From the NCBI RefSeq assembly GCF_022664455.2, contig NZ_JAKRKC020000001.1, positions 186,001 to 250,000 on the forward strand: a DNA stretch of 64,000 bases, written 5' to 3'. The notes under the pieces were generated by a model that was not told where the DNA came from, did not search any database, and was given only the letters and a program-made list of their open reading frames with translations. The translations under genes and the position numbers were made by a program. This stretch comes from Actinomadura luzonensis (GTDB lineage: Bacteria > Actinomycetota > Actinomycetes > Streptosporangiales > Streptosporangiaceae). This document shows, piece by piece, positions 55,417-63,926 of this stretch. Position 1 is the stretch's first letter; the number at the start of each line of letters is the position of its first letter.

Positions 55417-56607
55417 TCAGGTCGGCGTCAGCACGTCCTCGCTGATGTAGTCGATCGCGGCGAGTCCCGGGTAGGGCTGCATGAGGCCCCCGGCTCGAAC
55501 GTCCCGATAGAGCCGGGCCAGCGGGTGGGCCGCGTTGTAGGCCGAGCCGCCGACCAGCGAGACGCAGGCGTCCACCACGGCCACCGCGGCCCTGTTGGTG
55601 ACCACCCTCGCGCGCTGGAACACCCCCATCATGGCCTGCCCGGCCCCGGCTGGTTCGGCCAGGTACGCCGCGATCGCCGTCAGGGCCGCCGCGCCGACCG
55701 AGCGGAGCGCGTACAGGTCGGCCTCGACCTCCGCCACCACACTCCGGGCGGAAGGTGCCACGAGGTCGCGACGACGCAAGGCCGCGACGGCGACGTCTCG
55801 TGCCGCCACGGCGGCGCCAGCGTAGATCCCCATCATGCAGACGGTGCTCAGGGTTCTGCCGACCAGCGCGGCGTCGGAATCGCCCGCCTGGCGGACCTGG
55901 ACGGCGTCGGCCGGAACACGGCAACCGTCGAAGCCCACGCTCACGCTGCCGGACGCGCGCATGCCGAGCCCGTCCCAGTCGTCGTTGACCACCAGCCCGT
56001 GACTGTCCCTAGGCACCACCGCGGCCGCCGCCACGGGGGGACGACCGGCCCTGTGCAACTGGGCGGAGACCACGAAATGCGTCGCGGCGGGCGCCAGGGT
56101 CACGAAGTGTTTGCGTCCCGACAGGCGTAGCGGGCCGTCGCCGTCCTCCGCCTGGAGAACGGTGGTGCTTCCCGGCGCCTCCGCCACCGCACCGGTGATG
56201 ACGGCGTTCTTCGTGCCGATGAGCCGCAGCAGGCCGTCCATCAGCTGGGCGGTCGCGGCGGGCGCCTCGCGCAGATCGTGCGCTAGGGTCAGCCCCCGGC
56301 TGAACTGCATGTGAAGCGCGAGGGCGACCGATGGATCGGCCTTGGCGACGTGGAGAAGGGCAAGGGCCACATCATGCGGGTTGGTGACGCCCAACCCGCC
56401 GTACTCTTCGGGCACCGTGGCCTTGAGCACCCCGGCGGCCATCAGCGCGTCGAACGTCTCGGCGGGAAAGCGACCTTTCCTGTCGTTCTCCCCTGCGGCG
56501 TCCGCGATCGCGGGAAGGAGCGGGGACAGCAGGTTGAGGAGCAGCTCTCCCGTGTCCGTCATCGGCCGGCTCAACGGCTCGTGGAGAGGTACGGCTTCGG
56601 CTCTCAT
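55417..56607 (-). CDS. acyl-CoA-dehydrogenase-like flavoprotein
   Basis: This 396-residue protein has the acyl-CoA dehydrogenase fold: an N-terminal helical part (FDALMAAGVLKATVPEEYGG) and a central beta domain (LRLSGRKHFVTLAPAATHFV). The C-terminal helices contain LVGGSAYNAAHPLARLYRDV. The usual base position is not assigned here. Relatives in natural-product clusters catalyse desaturation or N-hydroxylation, for example of the hydroxamate nitrogen in some pathways. GGGAGAAG precedes the ATG at 56607. Confidence 0.8.
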   Translation of the reverse strand: MRAEAVPLHEPLSRPMTDTGELLLNLLSPLLPAIADAAGENDRKGRFPAETFDALMAAGVLKATVPEEYGGLGVTNPHDVALALLHVAKADPSVALALHMQFSRGLTLAHDLREAPAATAQLMDGLLRLIGTKNAVITGAVAEAPGSTTVLQAEDGDGPLRLSGRKHFVTLAPAATHFVVSAQLHRAGRPPVAAAAVVPRDSHGLVVNDDWDGLGMRASGSVSVGFDGCRVPADAVQVRQAGDSDAALVGRTLSTVCMMGIYAGAAVAARDVAVAALRRRDLVAPSARSVVAEVEADLYALRSVGAAALTAIAAYLAEPAGAGQAMMGVFQRARVVTNRAAVAVVDACVSLVGGSAYNAAHPLARLYRDVRAGGLMQPYPGLAAIDYISEDVLTPT

Positions 56608-56651
56608 CAAGCTTCTCCCATTCCCGGTATCGACTTCCTGGCATTGAGGGA

Positions 56652-58124
56652 CTAGGCGTCGCGACGCTCCGCGACCTCCCACCGTGTCCCTTCTGCCGTG
56701 TCCACCAAGACCACACCGAGCTGCCTGAGCTGGTCACGGATCTGGTCGGCGCGCGCCCAATCCTTGGCGCCGCGTGCCTCCTCGCGAGCCTGGATCATCT
56801 CCTCCACGTAGTCGGCGGGCACCGCGAGCTGGCGCGTCGACGTCGTGACCTCCTCCGGCGCCAGGTCGCCCAGGCCCAGGGCCAGGGTCTGCTCGGCGGC
56901 GGCGAGCAAGACGGCCTTGTCCTTGTCGTCGATCGCGTCATCGCGCAGCACCGCGTGCAGCTCGGCCAGGGCCCGCGGAGTGCTGAGATCGTCGCTGAGA
57001 GCGGCGTCGTAACGCTCGAGCGACTCCAGCGCCTGCTCCGAGGTGAGCTGCCGGCGCGCCTCGGCCAGCGTCTCCACGACTGGCAGTGGGCGGAACGGCA
57101 CCGCCCTGAGCAGCAGCCGGCGCAACGCCGCCGCCGAGCCGCGAACGGCGTCGTCGGTCAGGTCGAGCTGGCTGCGGTAGTGGCCGGCGAGCAGGAAGTG
57201 CCGGAAGGCCAGCGGGTGCAGCCCTGCCGCCACCAGGTCGTCGAGCACCGGCATGCGTCCCGCCGACTTGGAGATCTTCTGGCCGCCCAGAATGAGGAAC
57301 TCGTTGTGCAGCCAGACGTCCACCCATGGACGGCCATCGTCGAGATACGCCTCGCTCTGGGCGATCTCGTTGACGTGGTGGATCTGTCGATGGTCCACGC
57401 CGCCCGTGTGGATGTCGAAGTGCGAACCGAGAAGATGGATGCTCATCACCGAGCACTCCAGGTGCCATCCTGGCACCCCGGGGCCCCACGGCGAGTCCCA
57501 GCGCCACACCCGCCGCTCGCCCGGAGCGTCCGCTCTCCAGAGAGCGAAGTCGGCCGGCGCCCGCTTGCCGTCGATGTTGTCGATCCGCTCGCGGTAGTCC
57601 GACTCGGTGAGCAGGCCGAGGTTACCGTATCCGGGGGATTTCGCGGTGTCGAAGTAGAGGCCGGACGGCAGCCGGTAGGCGAAGCCGCGCTCTTCGAGCA
57701 CGGTCGCAAATTCGATCATCTGTGGCACGTACTCCGAGGCCTTGGGGCGATGCTCCGGAGGCAGGATGCGCAGCTTCTTGTGATCTTCGAGGAAGATCTG
57801 GGTGTAGCGGTCGGTCACCTGCCGCACGGACAGGAGCTCGCGTCTGGCCGCGGCCTCCACCTTGTCCTCGCCGACGTCGCCGTCTCCGATGACGTGCCCC
57901 ACATCGGTGATGTTGATGACGTGGCGGACCTGAAGGCCCTTCCATTCGAGCAACCGGCGCAGCGTGTCGCTGAACACGTAGGGACGCATGTTGCCCAGAT
58001 GTTGGTGGGCGTAGACGGTGGGGCCGCAGGAGTAGATGCCGACACGGCCGGCTTCTCTCGGCTGGAATGGCACAACTCGGCGCCCCATCGAATTGAAGAG
58101 CTTAACAGGCGCCCCGATCACCAT
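56652..58124 (-). CDS. cysS: cysteinyl-tRNA synthetase, second type
   Basis: This 490-residue protein is a full-length CysRS with C33 (YSCGPTVYAH), the HIGH equivalent HLGN at 42-45, HLECSVMSIHLLG, KISKS and a C-terminal anticodon region (MIQAREEARGAKDWARADQI). The zinc-binding part reads FDIHTGGVDHRQIHHVNEIA, the variant HTGGVDH form, whereas actinobacterial housekeeping CysRS usually has GGGxDLxFPHHENE. This suggests transfer. It could be a resistant copy if the product targets CysRS, or supply Cys-tRNA for a tRNA-dependent step. No T-box motif was found upstream. Confidence 0.85.
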   Translation of the reverse strand: MVIGAPVKLFNSMGRRVVPFQPREAGRVGIYSCGPTVYAHQHLGNMRPYVFSDTLRRLLEWKGLQVRHVINITDVGHVIGDGDVGEDKVEAAARRELLSVRQVTDRYTQIFLEDHKKLRILPPEHRPKASEYVPQMIEFATVLEERGFAYRLPSGLYFDTAKSPGYGNLGLLTESDYRERIDNIDGKRAPADFALWRADAPGERRVWRWDSPWGPGVPGWHLECSVMSIHLLGSHFDIHTGGVDHRQIHHVNEIAQSEAYLDDGRPWVDVWLHNEFLILGGQKISKSAGRMPVLDDLVAAGLHPLAFRHFLLAGHYRSQLDLTDDAVRGSAAALRRLLLRAVPFRPLPVVETLAEARRQLTSEQALESLERYDAALSDDLSTPRALAELHAVLRDDAIDDKDKAVLLAAAEQTLALGLGDLAPEEVTTSTRQLAVPADYVEEMIQAREEARGAKDWARADQIRDQLRQLGVVLVDTAEGTRWEVAERRDA

Positions 58125-58371
58125 CGCATTCCCATCTCCTCTGCCAGCTTCCGGTAAGCGATTCTAGCGATATCCCCGTGTGCCATTGATCAAAGATGGA
58201 ACATCCGGCTTCACCGGATCGCAGGCGATAAACCTATTTATCCCATTTTGGGCATGCTTGTGAGCTCTGGTCCCATGGCCCAACGGCCGACCGTTCAGGT
58301 GCGGAGCCTCCGCATGTGAACAACGAGGCGTCACGAAGGGAGCGCGGAAGTCGAGCGGCAGACCGTGTCCG

Positions 58372-59613
58372 TCAGCCTGCCCGCAGGGATTTTTCTCCGT
58401 CACCCGCCATCACCTCCACTCCGCGCGCAAGGGCGAGCCACGTGCCGGCCATCTGCTGCGCCACCTGGGCCACCGCCATCAGACAGTGCGGCGGGATCGC
58501 GCTGATGTCCGGCGCCTCAGCCGCGTCGACGACGTAGCGCGACAGCCAGCGGAGGAATCTGCGCCCCGCCTCCCGGTCACGCAGGGAAGGGTCCCGGCGC
58601 AGCTTCTCCACCAGTTCTAGCGGATCCGGCGAGTCGGCTCCGCGCCGGCGGGCGGACGGTTTCAGCAAGTCCTCGTCGGACCGGCCGGCCGGCCGGCGCG
58701 ACGACTCGGCCGCCAGGTGCTTCCTGACCTTGCTGACGGTTCCAGGAGAGACACCCGCGGCGGCGGCGATGACCCGCAGAGACGCGTCCGGCCGCTCCGA
58801 GATCAGCTGGGCCACGCGCTCACGGCGTTCGGAGCTGTCGGTCGGGTAATGATGGCCGTCCCGTCCGACGCGGCCGTCCTGGGCCTCGGAGTTCACGTCG
58901 GCGCAGCGACTCCGGATCAGCGCCACCGTCTTGTCGGACAGGCCCGTCTTCGCTGCTATCGCTCGGTCCGACAGCTCGGGAAAGGCCGCGAGAATCCGGC
59001 CGGCCGCCGCCTTACGATCGGCGAGTGACAGGCAGAGACCATGTCTGACGTTGAGCTCGACCGCCTGGACGAACGCCTCCTCTTCGCTGCCTTCGAAGAA
59101 GCAGGCCGCGACGGTTTCCCGCCCGGCCCGCACGGCGGCGCACAGGCGGTGCATGCCGTCGACGACGCGCATCGTCTGGCGGTGCACGAGTATTGGCGGC
59201 AGCTCGACGAGGCGTTCGGCCAGCCGGAGAACGTGCTCCTCGTCGATCCCGGTCAGCCGGGGCGAATCGGCGAGAATCAGCGTGCCGACCGGGACATCGA
59301 ATACCGCGCCATCTCGAACGAAGCCTTCGGCAGGCTCACTGCATTGTGCCGGGTCTTGCACAACCGTCCCCCTATCCTCCGCCCCCGCCCCACCGGTTCG
59401 ATACGTACCGGCGAGCCCCTTCGGTAACAGCGGTCTTCTTGGCAGCGTCGAGCCCACGGCGCAGCGGCTCGCAGCGGAAGTGCCGACGGCGCGCATCTCA
59501 GGTCGCCTGGGTCCGCCGAAATCCAGCACGGCCGACGGCGTACAACACTGCTCCCCGATTTCATCGGCCAGAAGGCACCTTGAATTGGCGAATTCGGCAT
59601 GTTTCACAGTCAA
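58372..59613 (-). CDS. StrR-type (ParB-like) pathway regulator
   Basis: This protein, at most 413 residues, belongs to the StrR/NovG/Bbr family of antibiotic-cluster activators. The ParB-like domain carries FDVPVGTLILADSPRLTGID, LVELPPILVHRQTMRVVDGM and CLSLADRKAAAGRIL. Two helix-turn-helix regions follow (DRAIAAKTGLSDKTVALIRS and LRVIAAAAGVSPGTVSKVRK). Conserved sequence starts at about residue 95, and the TTG at 59613 has no good ribosome-binding site, so the true start is probably further in, near 59364. It is the only obvious pathway-specific regulator in the cluster. Confidence 0.85.
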   Translation of the reverse strand: MTVKHAEFANSRCLLADEIGEQCCTPSAVLDFGGPRRPEMRAVGTSAASRCAVGSTLPRRPLLPKGLAGTYRTGGAGAEDRGTVVQDPAQCSEPAEGFVRDGAVFDVPVGTLILADSPRLTGIDEEHVLRLAERLVELPPILVHRQTMRVVDGMHRLCAAVRAGRETVAACFFEGSEEEAFVQAVELNVRHGLCLSLADRKAAAGRILAAFPELSDRAIAAKTGLSDKTVALIRSRCADVNSEAQDGRVGRDGHHYPTDSSERRERVAQLISERPDASLRVIAAAAGVSPGTVSKVRKHLAAESSRRPAGRSDEDLLKPSARRRGADSPDPLELVEKLRRDPSLRDREAGRRFLRWLSRYVVDAAEAPDISAIPPHCLMAVAQVAQQMAGTWLALARGVEVMAGDGEKSLRAG

Positions 59614-59855
59614 TCGATTATGATGCCATACGTGGCAATGGCCGTCAAATGCGGCAACTCACCCAGATTTATGTAGACGAAATATAGGCGCGCGCCCTCG
59701 GTCGTACGACACACTTTAGCCCCGAACGGGCATTGATTCATTGAGAAGCCGCCGACGCAGCTTGCGGGCCTGAACGGCCGCCCAGGCGGAGGCTGATGTT
59801 CCTTTTCCCGGTTAATTACACGGGAGGTCGCACCGGCAAAATCACGGAGCGATTC

Positions 59856-59910
59856 CCGGGTTCTTGCAAAGTCGATGCCCCGGTCTGGAAATCGACTCGC
59901 AAGAACCCGG
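59856..59910. promoter_or_regulatory. long inverted repeat upstream of the StrR-type gene
   Basis: CCGGGTTCTTGC-AAAGTCGA (59856-59875) and TCGACTCGCAAGAACCCGG (59892-59910) pair over 12 perfect bases and a further five around a small bulge. It lies in a roughly 340-base gap with no gene, between the nucleotidyltransferase stop and the StrR-type gene. It could be the terminator of the exporter operon or an operator for the regulator, as StrR-type sites are also palindromes with GTTC and GTCGA elements. Confidence 0.55.
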
Positions 59911-59956
59911 AGCCCGCCGACCCAGCAGGCGTTTCATTCGTCGAATCTGAGCCCGG

Positions 59957-60847
59957 TCAGCTCATTCGCTTCTCGACGGCGAGCACGAGCCGGGAGGCGA
60001 GGTCGGTCGCCGCGCGCACCCACTCTCCGGGTGACTCATATGCGCCGGCCATGCTGAGCAGTCGCCACGCGTCCGGCACCGTCACTTCCGCGGGGGTGTA
60101 GGCGCACAGCCGCCGGTAGAGCCATTTCGGCTGTTGCGAGAAATCGCCATAGGTGGCGAGAAGGGCGGTGAGGGAATGGATCAGTGTCTGGTGGGCGGCC
60201 AGCACCGCGGACTCGTAGTCCTCGGCCTTCAACATCCCGACGGCGTCTTCGAGCCGGTTCTCCACCGCGTTCTTGACCTCCTCCGCCAGCCACAGGCGAT
60301 AGTCGGAGGTCAGGATGGCGTCGGCCCGCTCCTGCCACCACGGCTCACCGATCAGGGGCACGCCGGCGGTCAACCGGTAGAACAGCTCACGCTCGGCGAA
60401 CCCGAAGGGGCCGTTGTAGCCGCGATACCGGCCGGGCGCGTCCGCGTCCCGCCCGAAGCGTTCGATCAGCTCTTCGACCTGGGCCTCGTGCCAGATCTCG
60501 ATGTCGGCCCTGAAGGCGCCGAGCTCGCCCACCGCGATCCACGCGACCGGATCGGCGGTGGAGACCCTCTGCTCGATGAAGAGCAGGCTGCTCTCGGAGG
60601 TGGGGAAGGGCTCAGCGGTGATCACGAAGACGTCGATGTCGCTGCTCTCGTTCCCCCACCCCATGGTCACCGAGCCGCTCATGAACACGCAGGTGGCCCC
60701 GGCGAATTCCGGGTACGCGCCCAGCAGGTCGTCCAGCGTGGGCAGCGTCATGTCGGCTCGCGCCCGGCGGAGGTCGTTACGCGCCTGCTCGTCCGACTCG
60801 ACCCCACTGCCGTGATGAAGCTCGAGAACCGGCTCTTCGAAGTTCAT
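59957..60847 (-). CDS. nucleotidyltransferase-domain protein
   Basis: This 296-residue protein has a nucleotidyltransferase active site, CVFMSGSVTMGWGNESSDID (G-S ... D-x-D), then a long helical, HEPN-like C-terminal part (EDYESAVLAAHQTLIHSLTA). It resembles stand-alone adenylyl- or nucleotidyl-transferases that act on small molecules. It is the last gene of the exporter operon, which favours a self-resistance role over a biosynthetic one. Confidence 0.7.
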   Translation of the reverse strand: MNFEEPVLELHHGSGVESDEQARNDLRRARADMTLPTLDDLLGAYPEFAGATCVFMSGSVTMGWGNESSDIDVFVITAEPFPTSESSLLFIEQRVSTADPVAWIAVGELGAFRADIEIWHEAQVEELIERFGRDADAPGRYRGYNGPFGFAERELFYRLTAGVPLIGEPWWQERADAILTSDYRLWLAEEVKNAVENRLEDAVGMLKAEDYESAVLAAHQTLIHSLTALLATYGDFSQQPKWLYRRLCAYTPAEVTVPDAWRLLSMAGAYESPGEWVRAATDLASRLVLAVEKRMS

Positions 60848-60880
60848 GGGAAGTCTCCTGCCTTGGTGATGATCTGATCG

Positions 60881-61666
60881 TCAGAGCGCGTCGAGAGAGG
60901 CGCCCCGGCGACTGGTCCACTCGAAGTACTTGAGCAAGGCCGCTGCCAGCGCGCCGTAGCCGAGCCCCACGGCCGTTTCCTGCGCTACGTACCCCAGGGC
61001 GACCATCAGGCCGGCGCCGTCGGAACTCGCGCGCACCGCCTCGGTGGCATGGGTGAGCGGCAGCACGGTCCCGATCCAGCCCAGCCAGGCGGGCAGGGTG
61101 TCGCGTGCCACGTTGGTGCCGGTGAGCAGAATGAGCATCGTGTACGCGATGTTCGCCACGACCATCGTGTTGCGGGCCCGCAGCCCGATCGAGCCGATGA
61201 CCATGCCGAACGCGGTTCCCGACAGGCTCGCGGCCACCAGCGCGAGCAACAGCCCCGGCACGCCCGAGCTCGGCATGCGAAGCCCCACTGTGACGGAGGC
61301 GCAGACCAGGGTGAACACCATCACGAGCAGCGCGTTGCCGATGTAGGGCAGGGCCCGCCCGCCCCAGAGGGCCATCCTGCTGCGTGCGCTGAGCAGCACG
61401 GGCCCGAGGGTGCCGTAGCGGCGTTCGTTGGCGATCGCCATGGTCCCGCCGGTGACGCACGCGCCCGTGGCCGCCAGCAGGACGTTGCCCAGAACGTAGA
61501 AGTTGTCGTCGGCGACGCCGATCTCGCGCCCCAGGTACACGAAGAACAACAACTGGAACACCGGCGCGGCCAGGAGGGAGCCGATGAACAGCGAGGGGCT
61601 CGTCCAGTTGAACAACGCCCGATACGCCAGGATGCCGCCGACGCCTACCAGCCGGATTGTCCGCAC
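60881..61666 (-). CDS. ABC-2-type exporter permease
   Basis: This 261-residue protein has six membrane helices in the ABC-2 (DrrB-like) order. FVYLGREIGVADDNFYVLGN lies in the first extracytoplasmic loop and TMAIANERRYGTLGPVLLSA is the cytoplasmic coupling helix. With the second permease and the ATPase it should form a heterodimeric exporter of the product. Confidence 0.85.
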   Translation of the reverse strand: MRTIRLVGVGGILAYRALFNWTSPSLFIGSLLAAPVFQLLFFVYLGREIGVADDNFYVLGNVLLAATGACVTGGTMAIANERRYGTLGPVLLSARSRMALWGGRALPYIGNALLVMVFTLVCASVTVGLRMPSSGVPGLLLALVAASLSGTAFGMVIGSIGLRARNTMVVANIAYTMLILLTGTNVARDTLPAWLGWIGTVLPLTHATEAVRASSDGAGLMVALGYVAQETAVGLGYGALAAALLKYFEWTSRRGASLDAL

Positions 61667-61688
61667 CGCTCTTCAGCCTTTCGTTTGG

Positions 61689-62471
61689 TCAGGCGAGTGC
61701 CAGAGTCGCGCGCTCCCGGGCCAGCATCTCGACCCGGCGCAGCGCCAGCAGCGACAGGAGGACGTAGGCGAGCCCGATCACCAGCGTGCCCGCGATCTCC
61801 CCGCCCACGGCCGTTCCCCGCACCGAGCCGTGGACGGCGGCCGCGCCCCACGTGGTGGGCAACGCCCAGGTGACCGGCTGGAGCCAGGACGGCAGCGTGG
61901 TGATCGGCACGAGCATCCCTGACAGCAGCCAGATGGGGTGGTCCAGGGTGTTGGCCAGCGCGTTGGCGTTACGCATGAAGACGAACGTCGAGGCCAGCAG
62001 CAGGCCCATCATGCCCATGGACAGCACACAGACCGCGGTGGCGGCCAGGAACACCGGCAGTGAGGGGAACGCCAGGGGGATGGCGAAGAAGACGGCTCCC
62101 CAGAACACGGTCGCGACCATGGCGTACATGCCCACGACCGAGGTGGCCAGCGAGATCGACAGGAGCACGGCGGAGAACGGCGTGGGCGCGGTGATGATCG
62201 GCTCCAGCATGCCGCTCCAGCGCTTGTTCTGGATTGCGCCCCCGGCCCCGAACAGTACGGAGCTCCACACCCCCATGAGGCCCGCGCCCACACTTGCCTG
62301 AAGCAGTTTGTCCGGTTGGCCGGGACCGTAGAGGTACATCGCGATCGTGGCGTAGATGATCGGAGTGAGGACGTTGAAGATGATGAGGAGCGGCGCCCGT
62401 GACATTTGCAAGAACTGCGCCCACATGCCGACATAGAGCACGCGCACGAGGCGGAGCGGACTCGGTCTCAT
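61689..62471 (-). CDS. ABC-2-type exporter permease
   Basis: This 260-residue protein is a second ABC-2 permease with six helices and a coupling helix around GGAIQNKRWSGMLEPIITAP. Its start overlaps the ATPase stop by four bases. The two permeases are only distantly alike and probably pair in the membrane. Confidence 0.85.
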   Translation of the reverse strand: MRPSPLRLVRVLYVGMWAQFLQMSRAPLLIIFNVLTPIIYATIAMYLYGPGQPDKLLQASVGAGLMGVWSSVLFGAGGAIQNKRWSGMLEPIITAPTPFSAVLLSISLATSVVGMYAMVATVFWGAVFFAIPLAFPSLPVFLAATAVCVLSMGMMGLLLASTFVFMRNANALANTLDHPIWLLSGMLVPITTLPSWLQPVTWALPTTWGAAAVHGSVRGTAVGGEIAGTLVIGLAYVLLSLLALRRVEMLARERATLALA

Positions 62472-63469
62472 TCGCGCGTCACCTCGGCGCTCTCCCGCAC
62501 GATGGTCACATAGGCGTCCTCAAGAGTCGTCTCCCGCCCGGTGATGCGGACGATGCGGAGATCGCTCAGCACCGACAGGACGTTCGCGTACACGTCCCCC
62601 CCGGGCTCAGACCGCACGGTGATCAGCGAGGTCTCCGCAGGTCCATGTTCGGCTTCGACCCACCGAACGCCCGGCAGCTCGCCCAGAGCCTCGTGGTGCT
62701 TGTCGCTCTGTCCTTCGACCTCCACCTCCACGACCGTCTCCGTGGCGACCGAGTCCTTCAGCGTCTCCGGCGTGCCGATCACCCTGATGACGCCGTCGGT
62801 GATCACGGCGATCCGGTCGCACAGCTCGTCGGCCTCGGCCATGTAGTGGGTCGTGAGCAGAATCGTCATCCCCTGCCGGGCCAGCGCCGCGACCGTCGCG
62901 CGGAGCTCCCGGGCGGCGACGGGGTCCACCCCGATGGAAGGCTCGTCGAGAAAGAGCACATCAGGCCGGTGCAGCAGCCCGCGCGCGATGTGCAGGCGCT
63001 GGCGCATGCCGCGCGAGTAGCCCTCGACCCGCTCACGTTCACGGCCGAGCAGTCCCACCAGCTCCAGCAGCTCGTGGATCCTGGCACGCTGTTCACGCGG
63101 CTCTACCTCGTACAGCTCGGCGAAGTAGCGCAGGTTGTCCAAGGCGGAAAGGCGGTCGTACAGGCCCTTGTCGCCGCCGAAGACATAGCCGATGCGGCGG
63201 CGTACGTCGCGCGGCTGGGTTGCCACGTCGTGCCCGAACACCCTGGCCGAGCCCTTCGTGGGCAGCAGCAGAGTGTTGAGCATCTTGATCGTCGTGGTCT
63301 TGCCGGCGCCGTTCGGGCCGAGCAGGCCGAACACCTCGCCGCGGTGGATGGCGAACGAGACGCCCTTGACCGCGTCGATGGTCTTCGTCCTGGACTTCAG
63401 CCATCCGGTCCTGGCTTCGTAGGAGCGCCAGAGGCCGTCCGCCTCGACCGCCACGCTCTCCGCGTTCAT
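62468..63469 (-). CDS. ABC exporter ATPase, DrrA-like
   Basis: This 333-residue protein has a Walker A (LLGPNGAGKTTT), an ABC signature in YSRGMRQRLHIARGLLHRP, Walker B (DVLFLDEPSIGVDP) and the switch His (LLTTHYMAEADELC). The signature SRGMRQR is typical of the DrrA group of antibiotic exporters. The C-terminal 90 residues form the extra domain usual in that group. It overlaps the PqqD-like gene by four bases. Confidence 0.95.
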   Translation of the reverse strand: MNAESVAVEADGLWRSYEARTGWLKSRTKTIDAVKGVSFAIHRGEVFGLLGPNGAGKTTTIKMLNTLLLPTKGSARVFGHDVATQPRDVRRRIGYVFGGDKGLYDRLSALDNLRYFAELYEVEPREQRARIHELLELVGLLGRERERVEGYSRGMRQRLHIARGLLHRPDVLFLDEPSIGVDPVAARELRATVAALARQGMTILLTTHYMAEADELCDRIAVITDGVIRVIGTPETLKDSVATETVVEVEVEGQSDKHHEALGELPGVRWVEAEHGPAETSLITVRSEPGGDVYANVLSVLSDLRIVRITGRETTLEDAYVTIVRESAEVTRE

Positions 63470-63747
63470 GCCTCGTTCTTGTCGGTCAGGCGGAGGAAGC
63501 CCTTGGCCCGCATGTCCCGCAGAAACCCGGTGACGGCCCCAAGTGCGCGCTCGCGGTCTATTTCGTAGCGCTCCATCAGACTCAGGACAATGTCATCCAC
63601 CGTATGGCGGGCATCACAGCGAGCCACGATAAAGCCGCCGACCTCATTGGTTTGGTATCGGTCGAGGTACCGGAAGAGGATTGTCTTCCCGTCCACCCGA
63701 TACGCACGGACCTCTTTCTCCCGAATCGGGAAATGCTGTAAATCCAT
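63466..63747 (-). CDS. PqqD-like small protein
   Basis: This 93-residue protein fits the PqqD/peptide-recognition fold: a beta hairpin (KTILFRYLDRYQTNEVGGFI) then helices with VDDIVLSLMERYEIDRERAL and VTGFLRDMRAKGFLRL. Such proteins bind leader peptides in RiPP pathways, but no precursor peptide or RiPP-maturing enzyme is seen next to it. It opens the exporter operon with AGAGGA before the ATG and overlaps the ATPase gene. Confidence 0.75.
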   Translation of the reverse strand: MDLQHFPIREKEVRAYRVDGKTILFRYLDRYQTNEVGGFIVARCDARHTVDDIVLSLMERYEIDRERALGAVTGFLRDMRAKGFLRLTDKNEA

Positions 63748-63897
63748 CCGCGTTCCTCTGAACTAGAGCACCAAGCGGTGCGCGCGGAAAACAGGCGGAA
63801 GTTGACGATGGCTTGCACTGGCCGACATGCAATCACAGGCGCCAAGCAGCGTCAACAGGTTCGGCAAACGTTATCCAACCACTCGCCGGTAGGGATC

Positions 63898-63926
63898 TTG
63901 ACATCCCCAGAACCCCGCTGTAATCT
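63898..63926 (+). promoter_or_regulatory. consensus-like vegetative promoter, rightward
   Basis: TTGACA at 63898-63903 and TAATCT at 63921-63926 are 17 bases apart, close to the housekeeping sigma consensus. It points right, out of the window, and away from the PqqD-like gene, so its target gene lies beyond 64000. An imperfect inverted repeat (GTTGACGATG at 63801 and CAGCGTCAAC at 63847) lies between it and the leftward operon. Confidence 0.6.

Noticed and set aside
58125..58371. T-box leader for the CysRS gene
   Set aside because: Only short hairpins (for example around 58207 and 58235) are present; the T-box consensus and antiterminator were not found.
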